Positions 53,962-63,811 of a stretch of DNA of 64,000 nucleotides are shown in pieces. The number at the start of each line of letters is the position of its first letter. Positions within the stretch are counted from its first letter, which is position 1. Under the pieces are notes generated by a model. That model saw nothing but the letters and a program-made list of their open reading frames with translations. It did no database searches and was not told the origin of the DNA. The DNA comes from Agriotes lineatus. Taxonomy: Eukaryota; Arthropoda; Insecta; Coleoptera; Elateridae. A program made the translations under genes and the position numbers. Where the stretch lies: assembly GCA_940337035.1 (NCBI GenBank), contig CALNHX010002708.1, positions 62,001-126,000 on the forward strand, read 5' to 3'.

Positions 53962-54420
53962 CTACTCTTCACTAATTAAGGTGTGTATTTGTCCACTGTC
54001 ACTAAAACTACCACCGTCAACATCGTAGGCTTCGGTTGACACGTCGGAAAAGACTGAGGGTGCAGGTGAGCTGGCGTCGAAGTCTAAGGGATCCCAACTC
54101 AATGATACATCAGCATCGTCGAGCTCAGCTAAAGCTGCAGCCTCTCCAGCCAAGACCCTGTTCACGATATCCTCCAATTGGGGGACGACGACGGAAGCCT
54201 CCCAGTTCTGCGCTGACAGATGTCCAGCGGTGTAGTTGAAGAACAACGTAGAGAACGAGGGGGTCAAAGATCGCAGAAGCAATACTAGCGGTTCTTCTGG
54301 AGCCGGTGTCCAAGCGAACCGGCTCAACCAGTACCGCGTCCAACCGGCAGATAATTCTGCACGTGCCTCTTCGGGAGCGTACACAATTGTCAATGATATA
54401 AAATTTATGAAGAACAACAT
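53962..54420 (-). CDS. Hypothetical protein, 152 aa, start of GC-richer block
   Basis: The ATG at 54420 gives MLFFINFISLTIVYAPEEAR, a hydrophobic start that could be a signal peptide. Then a middle with Trp/Leu/Phe (WTRYWLSRFAWTP; LSAQNWEASVVVPQLEDI) and an acidic Ser-rich tail (DDADVSLSWDPLDFDASSPA). It ends TAG at 53962-53964. It has no recognisable domain and could be a structural or secreted protein of a virus-like element. Composition is clearly more GC-rich than the flanks at 50-53 kb. A longer upstream non-ATG extension is possible. Confidence 0.45.
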   Translation of the reverse strand: MLFFINFISLTIVYAPEEARAELSAGWTRYWLSRFAWTPAPEEPLVLLLRSLTPSFSTLFFNYTAGHLSAQNWEASVVVPQLEDIVNRVLAGEAAALAELDDADVSLSWDPLDFDASSPAPSVFSDVSTEAYDVDGGSFSDSGQIHTLISEE

Positions 54421-54509
54421 CTTAACTACTCGATGTTTGTGAGACAAGTGTTGCACAGCGTTGAAAAACAGAGTTGCCGGAAACACATAACGTTACGGTG
54501 AAGGTCGTC

Positions 54510-54700
54510 CAGTTCTATGTATACTCGAGTTCAAGTGCGGTTGTTCAAAGTTCATTTATATGCACCATGAATGCAGGGTTCGAGTAACATGATATCCTGA
54601 GCACGTCAGAAAACCACACTGACCGCATTCCACAGACTCGAGTTCAAGTGCGTTCATTCGAGTTCATATGCACCATGAATGCAGGGTTCTAATTAGGATG
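54510..54700. repeat. Repeated promoter-like modules, group 1
   Basis: TATATGCACCATGAATGCAG then GGTTCGAGTAAC (about 54557-54588) and ATATGCACCATGAATGCAGG then GTTC (about 54664-54687) repeat with ACTCGAGTTCAAGTGCG before each. They separate the 152-aa ORF from a second minus-strand open stretch. TATAT lies just before GCACC in each. Confidence 0.65.
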
Positions 54701-54953
54701 AATTCCGGCTACTAATTGCCTTAGAGTGAAGGTCTTCTAGTTCAGGAAAATGCAACCACGATAGTAGTTCTGCAGGAGCGCAAGTATAAAGCATTGAACT
54801 ATTGTAAAAAAAATATCCGGGATTGCCGTCAAAAAAATGAGCCAGTAATTGATTTAGAAAGTGAGAAGGGGAAGGGAACAAAAATGTTAAGTCGGTAGTC
54901 CTGTCGTCACCAGCACAGTAAATTCCATTATCAGGAACATAATCAAACAACAC
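54693..54953 (-). other. Open stretch, possibly a second small minus-strand gene
   Basis: Eighty-six codons without a clear ATG at the start (DNGIYCAGDDRTTDLTF... LSWLHFPELEDL). It lies between two sets of the promoter-like repeats, in the same orientation as the 152-aa ORF. No known domain. Its composition is less GC-rich. It may be a broken copy of a related gene. Confidence 0.25.
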
Positions 54954-54994
54954 TTCCGATGTTCGAGTAACATGATTGCCCGAGCACGGCTAAA

Positions 54995-55232
54995 ACCACA
55001 CTGACCACAACCGAATTCCACATTTTAAAGCCTCGAGTTCGCTGCAGTTCATTCCTATATAGGTCGGAACCCGCATTCAACATTCTAGTTCATTGCAGTT
55101 CATTCCTCTATGAGTAGATCCGCATTCCATGATTTCCCGAGCACACTGACCACAACCGCATTCCACAGTTTAAAGCCTCGAACTCGCTACAGTTTATTCC
55201 TCTATATAGGTGGAAATGCACATTCAATAATT
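54995..55232 (+). promoter_or_regulatory. Repeated promoter-like modules, group 2, with TATA boxes
   Basis: Two similar blocks contain CACAACCG(A)ATTCCACA, TTTAAAGCCTCGA, a GCTGCAGTT or GCTACAGTT box, and ATTCCTATATAGG (55051-55063) or ATTCCTCTATATAGG (55196-55210). The second TATATA lies about 40 bases before the ATG at 55243, the spacing of a TATA-driven start with a very short leader. CATTCAACATTC and CATTCAATAATT follow each. The repetition suggests co-regulated genes or a duplicated promoter. Confidence 0.55.
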
Positions 55233-55242
55233 AACATTAGCA

Positions 55243-56442
55243 ATGAGTGCCTCTTACAGTCGGTGTGTTAGATGCAGTGGTCTATTGTTTGTGCTGAGTG
55301 ATGACCTTAGTGCTCCTTTGTATCCCATGATAGCAAAGGAGGATGCTAAGAACATGCGATTGTGTACTTGCGCCTCCACGGTGAGTAGTTCAAAAACTCC
55401 AATTCAAGTAGTGCACGATATTGTAATTGCCCGCCCTGACGCTAAACGTAAGAGTAGCATGGCTGCTAACAATGCAAGCGCACCTGCACACCGCAAAAGT
55501 GATTCCATTAGTGGCACCCCTGCTAAGCTTCCTAAGCGTCAGGACCATTCACTGTTGAAGGCGCTGCTTACTTCTAGCAATGTGCAACCGTCTAACAGGA
55601 ACACTCACAACTTGCGCGATATGTTTTTAAATAAACATTACCACGACGATGCTGTCGAGGCATGTGGGGCACACAGCTCTTGTGCAAGCAACGAGTCGCC
55701 TGCCTTTCAAGCGCCGGTGGCTGCTACCGGGAATGGCCCATCGGCGTCCTCTTCCAAATTGGTGGAGTATGTTTTTCCATTGCCGAATGGAGATTCTACT
55801 GCGCCATCGCAAATTTCGTTCGAAGTGAGCGAACTAATTGAAAATGGTCCTGCTAATGTAGATTGCATGTTGGCAGAATTTGAATTGGAAGCTCCCGTGG
55901 GGGACGGTACGCTACCAGACCTCGCCGAGACAGTTATGGGGTGTAGATGGTTTAGATGTAGTTGTTGGTTCTCCAACAACTACATCTACACCATTTACAC
56001 CTAACGATGTACCCATTGCTGTAGATGTTGTGATGTCTGCTCATACTGACTCCGCACCCATCGATGCTGAGCCGGAGTGGGTAGACTTCACGGATGAGAA
56101 TTTGCGTGAGATAGATGAGGCAATAGCAAGATGCAATCAGCCTAGACTGTAGATACCCCCGCGGTAGCTGCAGAATGTGTTGTGGAGACTCGTGCCGAAA
56201 GGCATAACAGGTTGTTGCGTGCCGCCGTGGACATCCGCCTCCAGGAATTAGAACAGCACGAGGCGGCTCTGTCAAGGCTAGATAGGCTGGCGCGATATCA
56301 GCGAGAGCAGTTGCGGGTGAGGAGCCGCCAACTCGGCAATCACTGCCTAATCCGCACCGTGACTGCTCGAAAGTTGAAAATAAGTCAAATTGAAACACTT
56401 GTTCGCATTATTTCCAACATATTAAGGATGTTAGATGACTAG
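55243..56442 (+). pseudogene. Hypothetical protein with Cys motifs and C-terminal coiled coil
   Basis: ATG at 55243 follows a TATA box. The N-terminus has CVRC and LCTC about 33 residues apart, possibly binding zinc. A Ser/Ala-rich basic region (KRKSS; PAKLPKRQDHS) could be nuclear targeting. The frame closes at 56004, but an overlapping frame continues smoothly after a GGGG run (55938-55941): VDGLDVVVGSPTTTSTP to EIDEAIARCNQPRL (stop 56150). A third part then reads VAAECVVETRAERHNRLLRA and LQELEQHEAALSRLDRLARY (stop 56440), a coiled coil. I infer one protein of about 390 aa broken by two shifts, unless the first is programmed. Unknown family. Confidence 0.5.
55953..55988 (+). repeat. Perfect 16-bp stem-loop in the ORF
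   Basis: TAGATGTAGTTGTTGG and its exact inverse, separated by TTCT. It starts about 12 bases after the GGGG run where the reading frame changes. Confidence 0.9.
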
Positions 56443-56560
56443 GTCAGGCTATTGTTATTGTTTATTGCCTCTTCTATCCATACCCCCTCCCTCACTTATA
56501 ACCTGTCTACTTCCCCTCCTGGCCGACGTAATCCAAACGCCCCCATCGTGTCGGCTGGCG

Positions 56561-56570
56561 CGTATATACC
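56561..56570 (+). promoter_or_regulatory. Possible TATA box for the polymerase gene
   Basis: CGTATATACC lies about 77 bases before the ATG at 56647. A second TATATATA (56774-56781) is inside the first intron. Confidence 0.35.
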
Positions 56571-56646
56571 GAGAAGCATTGCCCGCGTGCTAATAGCATT
56601 ATCGGTACATATTACCAATTTGGATTGCCCTACTGCTACAGTAATA

Positions 56647-59600
56647 ATGCACGTTTGCGAGAAATGTTCTAGCAAATTTACGCGTCGGGATGCCTTGCTG
56701 CGGCATCGGCGCCAGAGTTGTCCAAGCAACGTTCCCTATTCGCCTAGTGGTGAGTTTGTTGTTCTCCGTCTCTGATATATATAGTCAACCATGTCGGTCA
56801 GTTGCAGATACTCCTATGGATGCTCCTGCGAGAAGGGTATCCAATCTTCGCGCTCCAGAGGTGAGAGAGAGTGCTACGAAGAAAGCTCGACTTAATCCCC
56901 CCTCAGGTATATATCAATTGGTAATTATAAAACCGGAGTGATTGACATGTTCGTAGCGAATGCTGCAGGACCATGTACGTCAACTGGACCATGTACGTCA
57001 ACTGGACCGTCTACGTCAAGGAACGTGTCTGTGAGCTCTCGCCCTGGTAAAGATCTAAGTACGTATGAGTGTGTGTGAGTGGGCGGTGTAGTTACGATTG
57101 TTGTTACAGACTCCCGCTATTGCTCCGTATGCGACGAGAATGTTCCCGTGCGTGGCTTCGTTGGGCACATGCGAAGTAATCGTCATGCGTTGCGAACCGA
57201 GAGGCCAGGCCTGGATGATGGAGTGGCACCCCTGCAGTCAGGCTTTAGATCCCGGATTGCCACGTACAGAGTTACAACCATAAATTATCATATAATGGTC
57301 GAGGAGTTTCTGTTAGAAATTAAAGAAAAAGTGTTGACGTTATTGCGAAGGCAGCTTAAAATTTAAAGAGCCTAAAGGTGAATTTGGAATTATTTGGATA
57401 CTTCGTTTTAGAAAGTAAAGGATTGGAAGAAATCAAGTCATTTAACACGCGCAATGAAATTGTAACTTTGGGTACCGACCTCGATGTATTGTATGATAAT
57501 TTTTGCGGCATCTTGGATGAGAAGGTGTCTGAATTTCAGGAACGGGAATCTGGTAAGTTGATGTGACCTCGACGATCGCTGTATATTAAGAACACTTGAA
57601 TTGTTGCAGGCTGGGCTCTTAAGCAGTTGCTGTCGTTGGTCGTCGCCGTCAACAAATACAACCCCCTCTGAGCTTCCTCGTACCTACCACTGCCATCATT
57701 TATTGAGCGAAAGAAAGCTATTGTCAACGTTCAAAACAAGGATGAGTACTGTTTCGGGTGGGCGATTTTAGCTGGTATTGTTGAACCTAGCGTACCCCAT
57801 CGTACGAGTTCTTATCCCGATTGTAGAACTGTTTTGGCGTTAGATGGGTTGGAATTTCCATTGAAATTGCGCGATATTCCGAAATTCGAACAACTTAATC
57901 CTCAACTTTCGGTTAACGTGTATGGGTTAGAGTCGCGTTTTGAAAATCGAAAAATGATTTTGGGAAGTTGTGGGACCTTTGCATTACTCTGTCATGAAGC
58001 GGTTGAGACACGTTAACTTGCTTCTGTTAACTAATGACGAGGGTGACAGTCATTACTGTTGCATTAAAAAAAATTCTCGCCTCGTTTCGCAGCAAATAAC
58101 TGCTAGAAAGGGGGCAAAACATTTTTGTGACGGATGCTTGCATTACTTCCGTACTGAACAGCACTTGCGACAACATATGAAGTTCGATTGTAATCAGGTG
58201 TATACCAAAATTCCAACCGATGAGTTGATCGTGGACAAACTTGGTGAAACAATCCCACAAAATATTTTGAAATTTGAAAATTACCATAAACAATTAAAAT
58301 TACCGTTCGTTGTCTACGCAGATTTTGAGACGATTTTAAAACCTGTACAGGAACCTGATACGCAACCAGACCTCGAGAGTTCGTTTACAGTTAAGACGTG
58401 CGAGCATGTGCCTTACTCGATTGCATATTTTATGAAGTGTTCGTACGACGACAGTCTTTCTAAATTTCAAACGTACCGCGGTGAAGATGCTTCAACTGTT
58501 TTTATGGAGCGGTTGGATGCAGACGTTCGTTATTTGTATGACAATTTTTTAAAAAACGTGGTTCCTTTGGCGACGATGACTATTGCGGAACTTCAAAATT
58601 ACGAGGCTGCTACGTCTTGCCATATATGTGATCGACCCTTTGTGACCGATCAGATTAGGGTGCGAGACCAATGTCACCTGACTGGAGCGTATCGGGGTGC
58701 TGCACATTCTATCTGTAATCTAAATTGCAAAGTTCCCAATTTTGTGCCTGTCTTTTTCCACAACCTAAATTATGATTCTCATTTGTTCGTCAAACAATTC
58801 GCCGTCGATGGCGAACAGATCGATATGATACCTCAAACGAAAGAAAAATATATATCCTTTGGCAAGCATCTGTTAGTAGATGAAATCGATTTTGGTTACA
58901 AAACGCAGAAAGTTTATTTACAAATTAGATTTCTAGACAGTTACCGTTTTATGAATCGATCTTTGAGTACCTTAGCTGATTATTTGGCTGACGATCAGTT
59001 TTATGAAATTAATAGGTTGTTTGGGGACGATGCAAAATTTCAATTAATGAGACAGAAAGGCGTGTTTCCATATTCCTTTGTGGACTCCTTCGAAAAATTG
59101 AACCTTGCGAAGGTGCCTTCGAAGGTTCAGTTTTTCGACTCTCTACATGAAGAACACGTCTCTCAAACTGATTACGATCGTGCTGTGTCTGTGTGGAACA
59201 CCTTCGACTGTCAAACTTTGGGTGACTACTCGGACATTTATTTAAAAGCTGACGTTTTGATTTTGGCAGACGTGTTTGAAAATTTTAGGAAGTTATGTTT
59301 GGAAGCATATAAGTTAGACCCTGCCCAATATTATACGGATCCAGGTCTTAGTTGGGACGCTATGTTACGATCTACGGGTGTCAAATTAGAATTATTAACT
59401 GACATGGACATGATACATTTTCTCAAAAAGTCAATTAGGGGGTGGTATAAGCACATGTATTGGTAGGAAGGCTATTGCCAACAATTGTTTAGTTCCAAAT
59501 TATGATTCCTCCGAGCCTACATCATTCATTATGTATTTAGACGCTACAAACTTATACGGTTTTGCGATGCGTCAGTATTTGCCGCACCGAAATTTTGAAT

Positions 59601-60816
59601 GGCTCGCGGCGGAGGAAGTTGAAAATTTTGGTGTGTTTGAAATTGACGATGGGGCCGATACGGGTTTTATTTTGGAGGTTGATCTGCAGTATCCTGAACA
59701 CTTGCACGACGACCACAATGATCTACCCTTTTGTCCGGAACTTATTATTCCCCCGGGTGGAAAATATAAATGTCCAAAATTGATTCCAAATTTGTACCAT
59801 AAGACCAAGTATGTGCTTCATTATCGAAATTTAAAACAATGTTTAGATGCTGGTTTAGTTCTTACAAAAATTCACAGAATTCTTAAGTTTATTCAATCGC
59901 CCTGGTTGCGCTCATATATTGATATGAATACCGCGTTGCGTAACCGAGCACGAAATGAATTTGAGAAAGATTTTTTTAAGGCTAAAAATAATAGCGTTTT
60001 CGGAAAGACGATGGAAAATGTCGACAAGCGATCGGACATCAGGTTGGCGAGCACGTGGGACAATGTCGGCAAGAAACTAGGTGCTGCAGCTCTAATTGCC
60101 AAAGCAAATTTTAAGGATTCGGTAATTTTTTCTGAAAATTTGATTGCTGTGGAACTTAATAAAACAGTTGTTTTGTATAATAAACCGATCTATGCAGGTT
60201 TCGCTATTCTGGACTTATCTAAAATCGTAATGTATGACTTTTTTATATTTTTTTGAAACAAAAATATGGCAATAATGTCTCCCTACTCTATACAGATACT
60301 GACTCGCTAGTAATTCACGTACGGACTGACAATTTCTATGAGGACATAAAAACTAATTTAGATCGTTTTGACACTTCAAATTATAAAGACGGTCGACACG
60401 GTATACCTCAAACCGTATCGGTCGTCGGTAAAATGAAAGACGAGTACGCAGGTGTTCCGGTAGAACAATTTTTTGGAGCCGGTGCTAAGTCCTACTGCGT
60501 GTTTGTGGGAGGGAAAGAAGTAAAGAAAGCAAAAGGTGTGCAAAAGGCTGCTGCCAATAAATATCTCACTATGGCAACCTATCGCGACGTTGTTGACAAT
60601 GTGCGTGGTCAGGTTTTTTGCCAAATGTATGTTTTTCGCTCTCACAAGCACACAGTGTACACTGAACTGAAGAATAAAATTGCGCTATCATATCGGGATG
60701 ATAAGCGCTATCTTATTCCTCAGTCGAATAACACTCTAGCATGGGGTCATGTAGATATAGGCATGTCAGGTACTAGACCGTTGGACAGATTACTGGAATT
60801 ATTGCAAGACGATCAG
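56647..60816 (+). pseudogene. Protein-primed-type DNA polymerase B, multi-exon, broken
   Basis: The DNA-replicating enzyme of Polinton/Maverick elements and related viruses. Short exons join in phase 1: 56647-56749 (CEKCSSKFTRRDALLRHRRQ finger), 56808-56906, 56957-57046 and from 57110 (CSVCDENVPVRGFVGHMRSN finger); another intron is 57553-57609. Introns are 50-63 nt, GT-AG. The body has CDGCLHYFRTEQHLRQHMKF, exonuclease YADFETI and NLNYDSHLF, an HNH-like CHICDRPF...RDQCHLTGAYRG, then motif A (YLDATNLYGFAM), motif B (KAKNNSVFGKTMEN) and motif C (YTDTDSL). Catalytic residues survive. Shifts near 57365, 57965, 59440 and 60250 and a TGA near 57668 inactivate it. Confidence 0.85.
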
Positions 60817-60910
60817 TAATACTACGCGCGGATCAATAACAGTACAGTTTTTTTTTGTCGTTTACATGGTAATGACAGTTTATTTCTTGCAAAGAGTCTC
60901 ACGAGATTGG

Positions 60911-61655
60911 TACGTTTACAGAGGTTTTCTTTTCGTAGATATTTAGACATAATTTGATTTCCTTTGTATGTATAATTAGTTACTATGTAATTGTATCGTA
61001 AAATGTTAAGTATACATAATTTCATTTGTGTACAATTTGTTATGTAATTGTATCATACTATGTCTGTAAGTAGTCATCATATAACATTCTCATCTAGTTC
61101 CAATTTAAATGAAATGTGTAATGTTGTTTAGAAGTAGTAATGGATATCTACAGAAAAACTCACATTGAAATCTGTAATGTTGTTCAGAATTAGTAACGCA
61201 TATCTGAAGAAAAACTCACATAGTTGTACCAGTCTATTAATTAAAAAAAGATATTTACTACAAAAAAATGTTTTATTTTTTTGTACGTTTACAGAGGTTT
61301 TCTTTTCGTAGATATTTAGACATAATTTGATTTCCTTTGTATGTATAATTAGTTACTATGTAATTGTATCGTAAAATGTTAAGTATACATAATTTCATTT
61401 GTGTACAATTTGTTATGTAATTGTATCATACTATGTCTGTAAGTAGTCATCATATAACATTCTCATCTAGTTCCAATTTAAATGAAATGTGTAATGTTGT
61501 TTAGAAGTAGTAATGGATATCTACAGAAAAACTCACATTGAAATCTGTAATGTTGTTCAGAATTAGTAATGCATATCTGAAGAAAAACTCACATAGTTGT
61601 ACCAGTCTATTAATTAAAAAAAGATATTTACTACAAAAAAATGTTTTATTTTTTG
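60911..61655 (+). repeat. Recent tandem duplication, two 373-bp units
   Basis: TACGTTTACAGAGGTTTTCT starts both units (60911 and 61284). They are almost identical over 370 bases, with one difference noticed (TAACGCATATC versus TAATGCATATC). The unit is AT-rich without a gene and ends ...AAAAAAATGTTTTATTTTTT. It separates the convergent polymerase and integrase genes. Confidence 0.95.
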
Positions 61656-61679
61656 AGAGTACTACATCATTTCTTTAAG

Positions 61680-61910
61680 TTACACGAGATTGGTTTTAGG
61701 TATCCAAGAATTGTGTCGCTTGTCGAATCCCAACCACTTTACATACAATAAGTTTCCTTTCTTCTTCAGGACCCTTTAAACTAGATATACGTCTGAATGT
61801 TTTGTTTTTTGCAGTTCATGCTCGTAGAATCCTCCTTTAATTTCGTGACCTTCTTGGTCCGTGAGTCGATAGGTTGTAGCGTTTGTATTGTTAAACGGGG
61901 ATAAATAAGT
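61680..61910 (-). pseudogene. Polinton-type integrase, C-terminal chromodomain
   Basis: The minus strand reads TYLSPFNNTNATTYRLTDQEG, then IKGGFYEHELQKTKHSDVYL, a TAA at 61776-61778, then LLYVKWLGFDKRHNSWIPKT and a stop (61680-61682). The pattern TYKL.D..G..I.GGFYE.EL and VKWLGFD..HNSWI is the end of the integrases of Polinton/Maverick-type elements; the last part is the chromodomain-like fold. The catalytic core should lie beyond 61910 but is replaced by Penelope-like sequence. It points toward the polymerase gene, an arrangement compatible with one Polinton-like element. Confidence 0.75.
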
Positions 61911-61997
61911 CAATTTTAAATATTACAGATTTTTTAGCAGATAAATAAAAAATCATTTTGTCAAAATTGTTTAATAATTAAAATTTTTAAAATTTTA

Positions 61998-62029
61998 GAC
62001 GTTTCGCCAGTTTTGTTAGCATCATCAGT
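61998..62029 (-). promoter_or_regulatory. Conserved CTGATGATG...GAAACGTC motif of Penelope-like elements
   Basis: Lies about 530 bases 3' of the gene's stop, the usual position in the trailing region of Penelope-like elements. Its role is not settled. Confidence 0.6.
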
Positions 62030-62557
62030 AAAAAATTGAAATTGAAGGTTTATAAACAGATTAATATTATAATTATTTTACATTGCTGAAATATAAAGAA
62101 AATTTTTAGGTTAGCGAAGATGCAACTATATTTCGAAATTAGCGTACTTACTTGAGTTATTTTAAAAGTAGAATTATTATCACATGTTTAATTTCAGAAA
62201 TTCATTAATAAAACAACACTTTAGGAACAAGTAGTTCCATAATTAAATATTAATTTGGTATTTAGTTGAAAGTTTTAACATACTGCAAGATGGAAGGTTA
62301 AATGGGCACGAGTGATAAGAGAATGCAAGGTTGGTTTATTTTATCAGTAATGCGCGGACTAAACGAATTCGAGTTTTGAAAACGACAACTTACAGGACAG
62401 TATTAAAAATATTTGTGAATACAAAATTTTATGATAGATGGTATAAGGAATCATAATTTAAATAAAAGTATTAATTTTCTTTTTATTAATTCAGAAAAAT
62501 TTTCAAATAAGCAGAAAGCAAAAAAGTATTAGTAGCATAATAGTTAGTTATCTAGGG

Positions 62558-63811
62558 TTATTTAAATAAATTGTGATATATGGAGCTTAAATTATCAATA
62601 TCGGTTTTATAGTTTATAGCAGTTGGGCTACGTTGTATCTCGATCATCTCTAAACATAGACGTTTCTTTAAATTATTTTCTTTATGTAAAATTTTTGGGT
62701 TATTAAAATTAAATTTGTGGTGGGTTTCATAGACATGATCAGTTAGGGCAGTTTTATTATTATTAGAAGGTGATATGTTAATACGTTTAATTGATTGTTT
62801 ATGTTGATATATTCTATTTTTTAATAATTGTTTTGTCTGTCCGATATAGATGGATTCACAATTGTTACAATTAATTTGATAAACTAGTTCGGATTGTAAG
62901 TTGATGCCAGTTTTGTCTTTTAAGTTTGTGAAAAACATTTTTCCAAAGTTATTATGGTTTTTGAAAAAAGTTGTAATATTGTATTTATCAAGTTCAATTT
63001 TAATTTTTTCTGATAATTTGGGAATGTAGTTTATGGACACGTAATTATTAAGAGGCTTGTTATCAATCATGTTAAATTCATTACCCAGACAATTTGGTTG
63101 TAGTTCTATAGATAAGTTTGCTATATTATTTTTTATTTTTAAATGTCTATTTATGCTATTGATTCGATATTTAATTTGGTTTTTAATAAAATTAATAGGG
63201 TATTCATTTTCTAATAAAATTTTAATAATGGTTTCTATGTTTTTATTATGAAATTGTTTGGCAGAAAGTTTGATAGCTCTGTCTACTAAATTGTTTATAA
63301 CACTTTTTTTGTATTTAATAGTTGTGTCAGAGTTGAAATTTAGATATCTATTTGTTTTAATATTTTTCCTGAACCAGTTGGTTAAAATGTTACCATTTGA
63401 CTGTCTGATTAGCGTCAGATCTAAAAAATTAATTGAAGCATTACTGTTTTCATCTTCGATGGTAAATTTAAGCCGGGGGTGTACATTATTGAATAGCGTG
63501 AGAAAATTTTGTTTATTTACAGTATCAGAAGCCATTAAAATGTCATCAACATATCTAAGATAAAGGGAAAAGTTAGGGTTTTGATTAAGAATTTTAGTTT
63601 CTATTTCCTCTAAAACTAGGTTAGCAATTGTAGATGAAATTGGTGAACCCATTGCACAGCCAAAGGTTTGGGAATATATTGTGTTATTATATGAAAAGAA
63701 GGTGGCGTTTAAGACAAAGTCAGTTAATTGAATAAATTCGGCTAATGGAATATTAGTGTGTTTTTCTATTCTACTCCAATTATTTTTAATAGTTTGTAAT
63801 GCAAGTAACAA
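62558..63811 (-). pseudogene. Penelope-like reverse transcriptase with GIY-YIG endonuclease
   Basis: The 417-codon frame is uninterrupted but lacks its normal start: it opens with LLALQTIKNNWSRIEKHTNI at a sequence junction. Palm motifs: YSQTFGCAMGSPISSTIANL and the catalytic YLRYVDDILMAS (Asp pair present). INFLDLTLIRQSNGNILTNW follows, then LVYQINCNNCESIYIGQTKQ, the Cys pair plus GIY-YIG endonuclease with its downstream Arg (LKNRIYQHKQS) and an HV..THH patch. It ends at 62558. The part present is open and looks recent. The missing N-terminus makes it non-autonomous. Confidence 0.9.

Larger units (their letters stand above)
61915..63811 (-). mobile_element. Penelope-like element, 5'-truncated
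   Basis: On the minus strand a reverse transcriptase-GIY-YIG gene is followed by its 3' region, which includes CTGATGATGCTAACAAAACT followed by GGCGAAACGTC (61998-62029), a motif of Penelope-like elements. The left (3') boundary lies in the integrase. The 5' part, with the N-terminal reverse transcriptase motifs, is absent beyond about 63811. Confidence 0.85.

Noticed and set aside
54125..54343. Other-frame open stretches under the 152-aa ORF
   Set aside because: They are Arg/Pro-rich shadows produced by the GC-richer composition.
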